From NCBI GenBank assembly GCA_027578815.1, contig JANBTH010000276.1, forward strand, positions 1 to 22,549: a DNA stretch of 22,549 bases, in the 5' to 3' direction. The first letter of the stretch is position 1. Each line of letters starts with the position of its first letter. Shown here piece by piece: positions 1 to 11,700 of this stretch. Both the position numbers and the translations under genes were made by a program. The notes under the pieces are model-generated. The model was not told the DNA's origin. It worked only from the letters and a program-made list of their open reading frames with translations, and did not search any database. Source of the DNA: Coemansia sp. RSA 1804. Lineage: Eukaryota > Kickxellomycota > Kickxellomycetes > Kickxellales > Kickxellaceae.

Positions 1-3000
1 GTGCACCGTATGCAGGACGGTTCATCGTCTGAACCAGACCAAGCAACCGCAGGTCTTTTTACAATGGCTTCGACTGCATCAGATTGGTCGTTAGTAGAAA
101 GGTTCTGAATAGACCCCGCGTCAGAGCCATTACCAACGGATTTTAATAGCACAGAAGGAGAAGTGCCTCTTGCTTCGGTATGCAACGCCATCTCAGCACT
201 AGCTCCACCCGCTCGCACTGCGGCTGCTGCAGAGCCCATGTTTTGAGAGCCAAGAGCCGCAATTGACCGCGGGCTCTTCACGCCGCGTGCATGCAGCATT
301 GCTCCACGGAACTGCATTTTTGCTGGAGCTAGCTTCGACGCAATGACAAGAGACATCGCTATATTGCCCTCACTGTCGGTCGCATCAAGTCCAATGGTGT
401 TCTTGTCTTTGACATGTGCATGTTTCGCGCACCTGAGCACGATGTTTGTCTGTACCTTGCTCTTGATCGATTCGGGAATGCTTTTCAAAACCTTGCTAGA
501 GCTGAGCGCCGGCTCGTCGATGTGGCCTTCCAAAATCGCTCTAGATGCCTGCAGGGGATCGCGGCCATCCGATACCCCAATGTGCGCACAGATTGCATGC
601 ACGCCCTCTCCGCAGCCCGCTTCGGCACATTTTATGGCAGCTCCACCGGTCTTGGCGCACACGGAGCAGCGCCGCATCCACATATCCTTTGAAAGGGCCA
701 TTACACCATCGACAACCACATTGCTATGTGCGTAGAGAAGCTTGCTCTGTTTAAGTGCCAGCGCGCACAGCGGATGCACCCAGTTGTTCCCCGATGTCCG
801 CCACATCAACTGACGTGGACGATCGGAAGGAGTCAGCGTTGACGGGTTTACCACGTCGGCTTCCTTGTTGCACAAAACACACGTATAGTCAAGAGAAATT
901 GTGGGGTTGTTGATGTTTGTGCATATGCCGCATCTCCAACGTTTTGGGTGAAGCCGTACGTCTTCTGGATATCCAGAGCACTCAAAGTGGACGCAGACGC
1001 CGCAGTCTTGACACATAAGAAGCGGCTGGGCGCTTCCAGGCCCCGAAACCGTAGGCAGTCTACACACATCACACGGCGAAAGTGGCCAATGGTCAGCACC
1101 CTTGATTTTAGGAAATATCCCAGCAATCGCATATTTCGGACGGATGCCGGCCTTCCGATTCTCCTCTTGGGATGCGCTTGATCGAGGGTTTGAGTCATGA
1201 CTAGGACGTGCTGTTGACTGCTGGTGGTGATGTTGCGGCTGCTGGCGCTGCGCCTGCACCTGTGGCTGTTGCTTCCGACTGCTAATGTACTCTTGATCAG
1301 GCATGGTGGCATAACGAAGCCAATAGTCACGGCAGTCATTGCAGATAACGCGTCTGGCCCCGGAATACTTGGCACTTCTGGTGTTGTGTGCCGTAAACTC
1401 CAATGGAGCCGAATACCAACGCGATGCCCGGTCGCGCGCACAGTTGAGGCAGCGGAGCGGCTTATCCTGACTATCGTTGGATTGTCTTGAGTGGTCACGG
1501 GTTGCCATTCCAGATGTGCGTGGAGAGCTGGCAGGTGTGTTGCTTCTGCTCACGCCTGCATCAGAGGCAACCTCAACATGAATATTGACAGCGCTCTCAC
1601 CTTGCCCAAGATTCGGACGCCGCTGTCCAGAACGAGTATTGTTGTCATGCGCCTCAAGAATCTGCTTTCCGAGGCTAGTTGGCCGTATCAGATAGTAATG
1701 TAATGTAACCGCACGCCGCGTGTTTTCGGGAATGTTATTGTGGATTGATTGAAGATTGGATCCATACTCGCGCAAGAGGTCGTTGAACCTTGCCAATCCC
1801 TCCTCGGTCCAGTAATCGCCAGGCTCTCTCTGTCGGATGTATCCCTCTGGACACTCTGGAATAGAGATCAACGCCTCCTCGACGTCGTATCCATGCAGCA
1901 CCAAGCCATGCAGTGCAGCATCCTGACAATCAAGCAATGTGAAATCGTGGATATTGCTAAAGTGTCTGCGTAAGAACGGCACAATCGCATTAATGTACAT
2001 TTCCAGCTCCTCATCTGGGAGAAATGATGGCTGCCTGAAAAACAGCTGCTCGTCGTGATTGCCACGCCGCACCTCAATCTCGTCCCACATAGCATCCATC
2101 TGGTCGGCGCTCTTGCTATGCCAGCGAGTAGTTCCGCCGCCGCCGCCACTAATAACACCACTGCTTGACCACCCGCCTCCAGAGCTGTCCTTTCCGCGGT
2201 TGCCATTCTGGGGCATAGTCCCATTTATGACAGAGGTGGAGTGCCCGTTCTGTCCTTGCATACCCCCAAAATAGCTTTGGCGAAGCACGCTTGATTTAGC
2301 ATTGGCAACGTCCTGGCTTCCTCCAGCCATCGCAGTGTGCTGGCCAAGCAAGTGGTTGTCAAACTCGGATCCACTAGGTGAGACCATGTCTGGAACAATT
2401 GCTTGATATTTTGGCCCAATACGGCTAACAGCACGCGGATAGATCCGCTCGTCGTCGTGCAAAACATCGTCAATGTTTGTATTGATCCCAAAGTAACGGA
2501 ATGGCCAGAGACCGCGGTTTTTAGGCCGAGGGACCACACTTCCAGTGCTATCGCCGCCATGTCTACTATCTCCATGAGATAGCTTTAGCCGCTTGCTGCC
2601 AGAGCGGGATTCTGTGTCGGATGTTGCTGCAGACGCTGCTACCCCTGAGGGTGTTGCCACTCCCGTAGCAACAGATGAGCGCAGTGCGATAGCAAACTCG
2701 TCGCTGGACGAGCTGCGTGTGGTACGCTTACGATCCCCTGGTTCCAGCACACCCGTCATGGCACTGGATGCCTCGTCAACCGACTTTTCCCGCTGCTCTA
2801 ACTTGCGTCGCATACATGCTGCACATTGCCAAGTGTATCCTTTTGCAGGCTTTCTTGAAAGCGGGGGGTCCAGGCACTGCATGTGGTAATGTTTCTCGCA
2901 CAGCGAGCACTTTAGGGACTCGCTAATACTGCACCACTTTGCGCATATTGTGCAAGCGCGTCTGGTATTCACAAGATCAGCTATCTTTTGGGACTCGGCA

Positions 3001-4759
3001 AAGATAAACTCATATGTGTCGTGGAGCTTTTGTAAAACCTCTTGCGGCGCATTGCGTATCTGAGCCACGGGTATTATGTCGTAAAGACGGGTGCTGTAAC
3101 GATCAAAGAGCTGAGCATAGTAGTAGTGATCTGGCTTGGATTTCCACGCGCTAACATCGGCTATTTCCGACGTGTGGCGAACGTTGCACTTGCCCTTGAT
3201 TGCCGAGACAGGGTTGACATCTGAGTGCATTGTTGCCACCAGAAGGCGAGAGTCCTTCGCACGAACACGAGTGACAGGCAGATCCCGCGGCCGCTGGAAC
3301 CAGGCAAGTCGTGCGCGTAGCTGGGCACCATTTGTCGGCGTTGGTGGTGGAGTGGGAGTGGCTTCCTTTTTGTTGCTAGACAAGGTCATCTTTGGCTGGC
3401 GAACACGTGACACGTACACAAACTCCATGACACGGCCAATGTAGTACGGCTCCTCAATGTACTCGGGCTGCATATAGACATAGTCTAAGGGAAAGTGGTA
3501 ATGGATGCATATGCAAAAGGCGATGTTCTTGTCAGTTAGTAAACAGAAATTGGTAGACGCTATCTCCCATTTATTCACGTGATTTAGGTGTAGAAAACCT
3601 GGCCAATGGGGACGTGTGTTTTTCAAGTAAAAAAGGGAGGAGCTTTTTCTGATATAAACAGCAAATGTCTTACGCGTTTTCTAATAGGCCCAGGCCTTTT
3701 GGAAGAGAAAAAGTGACAATGTCTCAAGCACTGCATTTCCTTTCTCCTTCGCCAGATAATACTATAAAATTGGCTGGCACCGGTTTCAAGAAAGCGGAAA
3801 CATCTCTTCGCGACCTCTGAAAAAGAGTACGGACGAGAGGGGATATGTGCAACAATCAAGGGGGGGAATGTAGCTCTGTTATCGCGTACACATGCAGGCA
3901 CGCAACAAACAGAAAATTAGACTGCAAAATGCTTAGAACATCGAGCAGCATGGCTCGCTCAAGGTCGAGGAGCAAAACAACAGAAAAGAGAAGAGCGACA
4001 ACTATACTAAAAAAGAGGGAAATGGATGGCACTTTGGTCGTAGGTCGCACACACATCCACAAAACAGAACAATCCAGATTGGATGTACCTACAAAGGAAG
4101 AAGAGCGAGCAGAACGGACCTGGTGCTCACTTTGCCTAGCACAGCCATCTTGTGTTCAAGAGAGAGGGAGAGGGAGGATCTAACAAATTCAAAACAAAGA
4201 GAAAAATGAATGAAAGGACGCTCAGGATTTCCCCCAAGCCAAAACAGAGTGGAAAAATAAAGCATAAATACGACAAAATTTTGTCATCTCCTTGCTTTTT
4301 TCTTTTGCTATCAAGCACCTAGAGACAGCGTATGCATTTGTCTAATTTTTAAATGTTTGCAAGCTTTCCTTTGCTGTGCCATATCATATGGCTAGAGCTA
4401 CATGCCTGGGCAAAATAAATGATGTTTCTCGCACCCTATGAAGGAAAAACACACGCAAAGGGGGCCTTGAAAGCAAAGAATCGTTGGGATTCTAAAGCGA
4501 AGACAGATATGCAACAACAGTGACATTCTAGATATGCAGCGCACACATTGGATAGACCACGTATCTCAAAATTCTGGCTTTGTACAATGATATATGGCAC
4601 TGAAAGGAGTGAACAGATAGTTAGAAATACATGTACACAACGAAAAATGTTTAAGAGCTTACCATCTATGGATACAGTGATTCCGCCAGCAATAGTTATG
4701 CTGCTAGGCGGCTGAGGAAGTGAACTGTCCGAATTCGGCAATTGAACTAGCTTGGGCAT
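1..4759 (-). CDS. SNT2: Snt2-like chromatin reader (BAH, PHD, ELM2, SANT, GATA-like, PHD, extended PHD); 3' end outside window
   Basis: Exon 1 is 4759-4663 and exon 2 is 3484-1, which has no stop and runs off the window; 1193 full codons are visible. The start is the ATG at 4759. Exon 1 ends GAT G before GTAAGC and exon 2 begins AC TAT, restoring Asp33 in SIDDYVYMQPEY, the start of the BAH domain (about 26-165). Then come a PHD finger (about 207-258, CTIC...CSLC...HYHMQC...CAAC), an ELM2-like block (about 350-390), a SANT helix set (about 590-635, LHYYLIRPT), a GATA-like finger (about 708-750, CLNC...CNDC), a Gln/His-rich linker, a second PHD (about 837-890) and an extended PHD (about 898-1008). 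This order is that of fungal Snt2, a histone reader known from Rpd3/Ecm5 complexes in budding yeast and the Lid2 complex in fission yeast. Partner complexes here are inference. A Gly run encoded by a GCC/GGC repeat lies near 2148. Confidence 0.93.
3485..4662 (-). other. Intron 1 of the SNT2-like gene (1178 nt)
   Basis: The donor is GTAAGC at 4662 and the acceptor is TTAG ending at 3485, preceded by the pyrimidine stretch CCACTTTCCCTTAG. A perfect TACTAAC branch point lies at 3535-3541, about 50 nt before the acceptor. The closer AG after the branch point would break the reading frame; this one restores the BAH domain with a codon split in phase 1. I found no coding sequence or obvious C/D snoRNA inside. 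Short extra exons within it cannot be excluded by eye. Confidence 0.85.
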
Positions 4760-6352
4760 TTCAAATATAGAGAGAAAATATCTGGAAAAAAGAGTGGTTA
4801 AAAATATTATGCTGTATATAAACCGCAGGAGAAGGGAAGAAAAAGGATGTCGTTGCGGTCTACAATAGTAATAATTTTTAGGTTTAGGAAAAGTAGAAGC
4901 AGAAAAGGAGGGAAGGATGAAAGTAAAGCATGTAGGTTATAATAAAAATGAAAGGAAAGAAAAATAACGAGGTGATAGAATGCGCACCTTGATGCCCTTG
5001 TGTTAATATTGGCAGCTGTGGTGAATTTAAAAAATAAATAAAAAATAAAAATGAAGGCGGCTAGATAAAAGAAAGACAAAAATGGAAAATTATAAGGAAA
5101 AGGTGGAAAAGACCCAAAGTACGTAATATAAAGAAAATAAAGCATAAATGCTAGCAAGATGTGTAGAGCTTATTGTTTGAAGCCTGAGCCATCCAAAAGC
5201 AAGAAAAATACAAAAAGCAAATGAGTGGATGAGATGTCAGAAGGGGAGGCAAAAAAGAAAAAGAAGACAGAAGGGCTTGTGTCTGCCCCTTCATGCCAGA
5301 AATAAAAAAATCGCTATCCATCCCCAGAAAAAAAAAACAAAAATGTGCAAAGTTCCCTTCCCATTAGATGAAGATGACCAAAGTTGGGCTTGCCTTTTTT
5401 TTCCTAGGACAGAGCGGTATCTGAGATTTTCCAGCCGAGGTGTAGTTTTTTTTTTTGTCGTTTTTATATTAGACAAAACCACATTTCGCCATCCACAACC
5501 ATCATCACCAGTAGCCAGCTTTTGCCGTGCCAGTTGCTCTAGGCTAGGTCTATCGCTAGTGTTATACAGCATCGGATGGCTGACTGCAGCAGTATCGCTG
5601 ACGCGAAAGCAGTGCGTTTTCTGTTTTGCGTATCACCCGGTATTGCTACCTTATGATGAGGCATATTTGCAAGACAATCTATTGCGAGCAGGCAATGCTT
5701 ATTTAGTGGTTTATGTCGTTGCTTGAGACTAATATTCTTTGTATTTGAGCTCTGCTATATCCGCCAAAGACGTTCTATGTAAGTTTTGCGGTGTTGGCTT
5801 TTCCACAAATGAAATCCTTCGATAAAATTAAACATCTCTCATACTGTTTTTTTTTAAACAGAGGAATAAAGTGATTTTTGAAGCACCCGGGTAATCAGGT
5901 CTTTTGCAGTTTGTGGTGGAGAAATTCCAGGATGCCAGAAACAAAAGAAAGGTGCTGCTTCTGACTCCTACAATTGTCCTTGATTATTTCTATGAGCCAA
6001 GCGGAATCTACACATTTTATTTTGGCAGCTCGTTCTTGAAGCCAAGAATGGACATCCCTCTTTATCTCTTTTTTGCCTCTTTCCTTTATTTTTGTACGGA
6101 CAGTAATATCTTTGAGGCATGAGAACATCATCCCCAAGTTCTTCAAGAACATCTTGTTTTTTCATGGCCATATCTTGCACATTTTCGCAGATAATCTTGA
6201 TCCTGCAGATTATTTTCGATATTTGTGATTTCATCCCTTTTTGGAAGCTGCAAGCAAAAGAAAATGGTGCTTTTAAATTTCAGCGTACATCAATATCAAT
6301 TTTATCAAAAAAGCACAAAACATCGAATAACATGAAGATGTAGCAAAAAGAG
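4760..6352. other. Spacer between SNT2-like gene and tRNA-Glu
   Basis: About 4760-5340 is purine-rich on the plus strand, so the SNT2-like gene is preceded by T/C-rich sequence, which is typical of fungal promoters and 5' leaders. Open frames here (for example plus 5229-5726 and minus 5291-5572) consist largely of translated homopurine or homopyrimidine runs and are not convincing. A slightly better candidate on the minus strand at 5968-6247 is described under findings. I see no RNA gene or mobile element in this stretch. Confidence 0.5.
6345..6349 (-). terminator. Pol III T5 terminator of tRNA-Glu
   Basis: Five T residues on the minus strand start four nucleotides after the tRNA 3' end (A CTC TTTTT), the normal RNA polymerase III stop signal. 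Confidence 0.85.
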
Positions 6353-6424
6353 TTCCGCAACGGGGAATCGAACCCCGGCCGCGACGGTGAGAGCGTCGAA
6401 TCCTAGCCACTGGACCATTGCGGA
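6353..6424 (-). tRNA. tRNA-Glu (anticodon CUC)
   Basis: The 72-nt minus-strand sequence folds as a complete cloverleaf. The acceptor arms TCCGCAA and TTGCGGA pair fully, with A as discriminator. The anticodon stem CGACG/CGTCG encloses loop CTCTCAC, giving anticodon CTC, which reads GAG (Glu). The T arm is GCCGGGGTTCGATTCCCCG-like with the invariant TTCGA, and the D arm holds CCAGTGGCTAGGAT, which also serves as box A. No CCA is encoded and there is no intron, as expected for a nuclear fungal tRNA-Glu. Confidence 0.97.
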
Positions 6425-6640
6425 TTTGATACCAAATCAAGCTACTTGGTAATTTTTATTCCATGCAGTTAGAAATATATGCGGCTATAAATGCTATCTA
6501 GCCTTAAAATGCGGCAATAGCAAGAGATGTCAATATTCAGTTGTTCTATATTCAGCAGAAAGATACTTTGCTACACTACATTGCATACCAAATTCCGGAT
6601 TATTTGTAAACAAACGTATAATATTTATTTAATGTTAAGG

Positions 6641-7453
6641 CTAACTCTGCGAAGACTTCGAGATGTCGGCAATTATCTGATGGCGAGCACGGCGGACAGC
6701 GCTTTCAAAGGATGGAACTTGAAAGTAGAGAGCCATACGTGCTATATCCTCATCGGTTATAAGTGGGGGATCGTGCTCCAGGAGAGGTAGGCCGCTCTCC
6801 AAAGTCCTGTTATCAAGGCTCTGTCTTTCACTAGCATTGCTTGCGTCATCAGACGAGGAGCCCTGGCTAGGAACAGTCGACTCGATAGAGCCATATGTAG
6901 ATTGATAGAACTTGCTTAGCTCGGAATCAAAGATCACCTCGTAGGCGCCACGCTCAAATAGATGCTGCAGATGCTGGGCACCGTGGCGCGCCTTGTAGTG
7001 TGAGTACACGCGGAAGAGATTGTAGAAGAACGGAAAGTTCGGGATCACAGGAACAAGGGTAAACAGCGACGATACTGGCAGCATGTAGCAGCAGTACCAT
7101 ATCCACCGTGCGTGGTAGGGCTCTTGCGTTGCAATCAGGGCACGCAAGTCGTTCACGACCTCTGTTTCGCTCAGGATGTTTGGTACTACTATATCAACCT
7201 TGCTAACCAGCGCGCCTTCGCTCTTTGTCGGAATCTCCTTCAGAAAGTACTCTTTGAACGATATCTTGTCCATGAGCGTCTCGCCATATGTGTATATCTT
7301 CCCACGCCAGGTAGTTGACGGATAGACGCTCCACTTGTTCCATCTTTCAGACGCCGAAGTCGCCCACTTTGTCATTCGCGTCGGGACTGCATTTATCGGC
7401 TGACAATGAAAAGCCCACTGTGTTCTCGTGACTGGGATTATAAAAATGCGCAT
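6641..7453 (-). CDS. Mitochondrial K+/H+ exchange-related protein (Mit_KHE1 family)
   Basis: A 270-residue protein read from the ATG at 7453, beginning MRIFIIPVTRTQWAFHC. The frame is open further upstream, but that part is translated pyrimidine-rich leader without an ATG in a family-like context, so this start is chosen. The N-terminal block up to residue about 85 (WNKWSVYPSTTWRGKIYTYG) and the hydrophobic segment at about 116-150 ending in IPNFPFFYNLFRVYSHYKA followed by GAQHL are the conserved core of the fungal family typified by yeast YDL183C. Family members are mitochondrial and linked to K+/H+ exchange across the inner membrane; the direct transport role is not settled. A Ser/Asp-rich, probably disordered stretch (about 190-230) separates the core from a C-terminal helix (about 232-261, TDEDIARMALYFQVP). 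No introns are seen. Confidence 0.88.
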   Translation of the reverse strand: MRIFIIPVTRTQWAFHCQPINAVPTRMTKWATSASERWNKWSVYPSTTWRGKIYTYGETLMDKISFKEYFLKEIPTKSEGALVSKVDIVVPNILSETEVVNDLRALIATQEPYHARWIWYCCYMLPVSSLFTLVPVIPNFPFFYNLFRVYSHYKARHGAQHLQHLFERGAYEVIFDSELSKFYQSTYGSIESTVPSQGSSSDDASNASERQSLDNRTLESGLPLLEHDPPLITDEDIARMALYFQVPSFESAVRRARHQIIADISKSSQS

Positions 7454-8029
7454 TTGAGTAGACAGGTTGGGTAGGAAGAGGAAGGCGATAGGAAAAGAAC
7501 GGCAATAAAAGAAGGCTAGGGAAATTCGCTGGACATAAAGATGAAGAAAAGAAGGAAAGGAGAAGTGAATTCCACTTGGCAAATTCAACGACTTTTTATA
7601 TTCTTGAACGATACAAAACAAAACAAAAGTGAAAGTGTCCAGAAAAGAGAAGACAACGGGGTCAGAGTAACTTGAGCCTCGCTGCCACTACCACCACCAC
7701 ATATTCTCCTGCTCGACTACTTAAGACATTTATCTACTGCTAAACCCCTCTTGGCTTGGAAGAATGGATGCGGAGAAAGGGAAGAAACGTCAGCACCAGT
7801 AACTGGATCCATCTGTGTTGTGTTTTGCAAAAGACCTGGCAATCACCGCCTTAAACCCCCCGAAATGAAAACAGCACATGGCAAGCTCTGTTTACAAGGC
7901 TGCCAAGCTCTTCTGTCTTATAGAATGGCTAAACGAATGGAAAGCGTACAGTGCAAAAGCCAAGGGTGGAATAAATGCATTTGGTACAGAAAGAATAATA
8001 CACTAAAACTGAGACAATAAAAGGCCAGC
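7454..8029. other. Spacer and CT-rich leader of the K+/H+ exchange-related gene
   Basis: Plus-strand 7455-7660 is strongly purine-rich, so the transcript or promoter just upstream of the ATG at 7453 is C/T-rich on the coding strand. The remainder is the 3' flank of the small membrane-protein gene. I see no further gene. Confidence 0.45.
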
Positions 8030-8362
8030 TCATTCTAGAAAAAGCCTTGTCTGTGGAGTGCCTCTGGCCTTCATGCGCAGCCACAAGCGTCGACGAAAAA
8101 CCAAAATCGCAGCAGCAGAGAGCAATGGCCCGGAAACCCACCAGCTCCTCAGAAGAACCACAGCCCGCAGCTCCAGCTGCCCCACCCCGAGCGTTGCTAA
8201 CAGAAAGGCCGACGTCACAAACGCTAGGCAGGTCAGAAGCAGCCCCAGAACAACCAGACCACCTGCAATTTCTGACCACGTAACCAATCCTTCCGTCTCC
8301 ACTATTGCTGTCGGGTGTGCCGCATACTTTCTCTCTGCTTGGGTCTGTTGGATATCTTCCAT
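8030..8362 (-). CDS. Small two-helix membrane protein, unknown function
   Basis: A 110-residue frame from the ATG at 8362 (MEDIQQTQAERKYAAHP) to TGA at 8030. Residues about 34-58 (IAGGLVVLGLLLTCLAFV and onward) form one hydrophobic segment and about 74-95 a second (SWWVSGPLLSAAAILVF), followed by a basic tail (RRRLWLRMKARG). That pattern fits a small hairpin membrane protein with both ends on the same side. The frame extends upstream of this ATG only through low-complexity Phe/Leu/Cys sequence derived from a T/C-rich leader, so the later ATG (context acaATG) is preferred. I do not recognise a family. It is probably real because composition changes sharply at the ATG and two coherent segments follow, but no homology can be claimed. 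Confidence 0.6.
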   Translation of the reverse strand: MEDIQQTQAERKYAAHPTAIVETEGLVTWSEIAGGLVVLGLLLTCLAFVTSAFLLATLGVGQLELRAVVLLRSWWVSGPLLSAAAILVFRRRLWLRMKARGTPQTRLFLE

Positions 8363-8739
8363 TGTATTATGCCAAGGTCGTCTGTACGTGTATATTAGAT
8401 GTAATGCGTATCTGTGAAGTAATGACAATATATAAGAATGATAATATGTAATAAAAAGGCAAAGAAGAAAACAGAAAAAAAAGCAAAAGCAAAAGAGAAG
8501 AAAAAACAGGGATAGGACGCCGTGGCAAGAACATCGCGCGCTACACTCCCAGAAAGAACAAAAAGAGGAGGAAAGGCGGAAAGCCAACAAAAACGCATCC
8601 CTCAAGACATGGGACAAATAAAATAGCAATGTGCTTTAGCACCAACGCTGGCCGCAACTAGCATTATCCAGCGACATGGCTCTTTGTGAAAAGAGTAAAG
8701 CACAGTAAACCTTGTTTTCTGTGAGGTTGCTTACAAATA
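8363..8739. other. Spacer with CT-rich leader of the small membrane-protein gene
   Basis: Plus-strand 8445-8515 is nearly all A and G, so the minus strand upstream of the ATG at 8362 is a long T/C tract. The rest is the 3' flank of ECM29. No gene is visible. Confidence 0.45.
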
Positions 8740-11700
8740 TCAGACTCCGGTCCATTCGCGCACCACGTCCCTGGCTCTGTCAGAAATACTTGGCACAGAG
8801 TCCTCTGCCAGAGTCTCTACAATTGTGCATGCACCCCTTTGCCAGGCTTTAACGTGACTACTTTTCTCAGCGTCTGAGCTGTACACAGCCTTGATGCAGC
8901 CAAGGATTGCCTCCGCAGCATCCAGAGCTGCTGTTCGCACAGTCACATATTTTCCCTCAGTAGCACATGTTCGGATAGCACCAAGGGTCGCATCAGTGTT
9001 CATCCCGTCCAGCAGATGCTGAATGGCAGCCATATCAGCTAAACTGTTGCTCGAGACTGCTGCGCTGCAATGTTTGTAGAGTGCTGCAATGCAGGCAAGA
9101 CTAGCAACACGCGTGTTCCAAACTCCCGTTTCAGCAACACCGCATAGAACGTGGGACAATGCTGCCGCCTCATCAATGGAAATAAGCCTGTCTTTTGGAA
9201 GTACAGTCTGAAGCGCTTTAATGACAACGGCAACAAGAAGAAGCTGCTGCGGACGTCTCATTGACCTCTCGGCATCGTCGTCCACGTCAACATCCATCGC
9301 ATTTGCAGAATTTTCGTCGGCAGCCATTCCAGTCCGCGCTATATCAATAAGCACGTTAGATGCCTTGTCGTATATATCTATTGGAACTGCTTCGATAAAT
9401 GAGATGAAACGTGCTGCCACTTCTCGCCGGTAGCTAGTCTCGCCAATTGTCACTTCCTTCAACAGAATCGTGCACACAGTCTGTGGCACAGTTTTCAGAA
9501 AGTGTTGCAAAGAGTCCTGACTGTCGTCCTCCATCCATGCCGTTTGCTTGTTGATGATTCTCGCACAAGAACTACATACCTTCACTAGGGCACCAATAGT
9601 ATTCTCCTTCCCTGGCCACAATCGGCCCTGCGACGCTCTAATAAGCTCTGGGATCGTTGTTTGTGCCAGAGCTTCGAGCAAACGTGCTGATTTCGTTGAC
9701 ATATGGTTACCAAGCTCGGTGGTCCGAGATGCACGTTCCACCATCTGGGCCAACTCCACAATTGTCTTAGCGCTCTGGATTCTGTTTGCCCAGCTGTCTG
9801 ATGCCAGCTGCATTAACGGAAGCCGCAACAGCTCCGCGAGGCTCTCCTCATCGCTAACCAGTTCAGAGCCGACACCAAGCTTGTATTCCTGCCATGCACT
9901 AGAAAATGCCTTTCCTATTGTGTCATTGCTGTCCCAGCAGCCAAAAGCCACAAAAGAAGCAGTTCCTGGCCCATTCGTATTCTCACATAGTCTCTCTGGA
10001 CAACGTTGAGCTAGCTGCTCAAGAACCTGGCCAGACACGCCGCGAACTTCATCTTCACGCTTTTCGAAATATACCTTTTCCAAGTGCTTGAGCAGGTTTC
10101 TAAACATCCCCGGCGCAAGCATTGGAGCCATGTACCCGATTGCCGCCGCCCACGCCTGGCGTTGAAGCGCTGAGTTTTCGGTCAAACTCCCACTGATCGC
10201 CTTCACCAGCGCCGATGCAAATGGCTTTACAAGCTCAGTCTTTTTCACACAGAGAATAACTACAGTACGCGCACACCCAGCACGCGTAGGAAGACCAAGC
10301 CCGTGGCGAATGATATCTTGAAGCTTTGGAACCAACACCGCCATGCTTGATGGAGTCAGCTGCTCAAGCGCCAGCTCAATGCCTCGCATGATCGGTGATG
10401 ACTTGACGGCGCTCAGCCGCGCAGACTCAAGATCTTCGTGTGATATGCCTTGTGCGCCGGTGTGGAAAGACATGTAGTTTGCAGCCTGCGACTCCATGTT
10501 CGACAACGACTCAAGCAACCGCTCCACAATTATTGGCGTAAATGGCGACAAGTACCTGCCACTCGACTTGCACAACTTTAGCAAAAGCCCGATGCTAAAG
10601 TTTCGTACATCCTCAGCATCGGAAACTGCGCCAACATCGACCAGATACGGAACAACAACCTTGAGAACCGCCTCTGCCTGCTTCTCTTGACTTGGCTTGG
10701 CTTCGTCATGCGGAGTGCACCAAGCAACCGTTGCGTTGGCCAGCGACTGGCACATCCTTAGACCTGCTTCGCGCACACTTCCCTTAATGTCATCCAATGT
10801 TCTAAACGACATTTGCCAAATCCTCTCCAAATAAGGCACGGCAAGCTCAGAGTCTACACCCCCAATAGCTCCGGAAAGCGCATTACAGCCGCTCTCGCGC
10901 ACCTTCCATTCGCGCTGCCCCATGCTTGTCAAGCACTCTTCCATTATTGAGTCCCAGTACTGCTCAACAATACCAACGCCGGATTGTGGTGATGAAAGGG
11001 AGTCTGACTGGCTTGTCGGAATGTTACTGCCCGCTGTTCTAGGTCCAAGAAGCGCTTGCCAAATGCTCTTCATGGCATTCTGCGTCTGCGGACTCGGATC
11101 AAATGTGTAGCGGTACAGTTTAGGGACAATTGTTTTCATATATGGTTGAATGGCCTCACGCGCCCTCTCGATGATCCTAGCAAATCCATAGGCGGCTCCA
11201 CATCTGCTGTTCCACATTGCCGTATGCGTTGCAAGCTGCATAAATTGATATACCAAGGATGGATTCTGCATATCTGATGCAAGCGAAAGTATCGATTTGT
11301 ATGTTGTATTAACCGTGTGTCCATCAGGTGTCTGTCCTAGCGATTCTTGTTCGAGAAGAGGCTCGTTGGATGCAATTTGATTGTGTAGAAGCTGCTGGGC
11401 ACTCGTGTTATTATTAGCATCCCTCTGCTGTTGGTTCTGGCGTTGTGGAGGCTTTCCGTCGCCGCGTGTTCCAAACATGGCTATCAGCGAGTACATCATA
11501 TCTTCTCTCAGACCCGCATCCCCCATCTCATACAATAGTCCTAGGGTCTGCGACGATACCTCTTGCGTCAATTCATTGCGGTCCGAAAGCAGCCGAGAGA
11601 GACACGCATGTAGCCTCGACAGCCAAGGCATAAGATGCTGAATGTTAGGACAGAATCGTGCGAGTGACATAATCCAGATAGCCGCTGCTTGGCGCTCCTG

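Noticed and set aside
848..1498. 216-codon minus-strand open frame
   Set aside because: It lies in another frame of the SNT2-like exon, whose true frame is open without a stop from 3484 to 1 and encodes recognised zinc fingers.
4807..5157. Phe/Leu/Tyr-rich minus-strand frame resembling a membrane protein
   Set aside because: The apparent hydrophobicity comes from a T-rich tract upstream of the SNT2-like start and has no coherent segments.
5229..5726. 165-codon plus-strand open frame
   Set aside because: Its first half is translated purine-rich sequence (runs of Lys and Arg) and the rest has no motif. It probably reflects composition rather than a gene.
7454..7621. N-terminal extension of the K+/H+ exchange-related protein
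   Set aside because: The longer frame begins at a TTG, not an ATG, and is translated CT-rich leader. The family-like sequence begins at the ATG at 7453.
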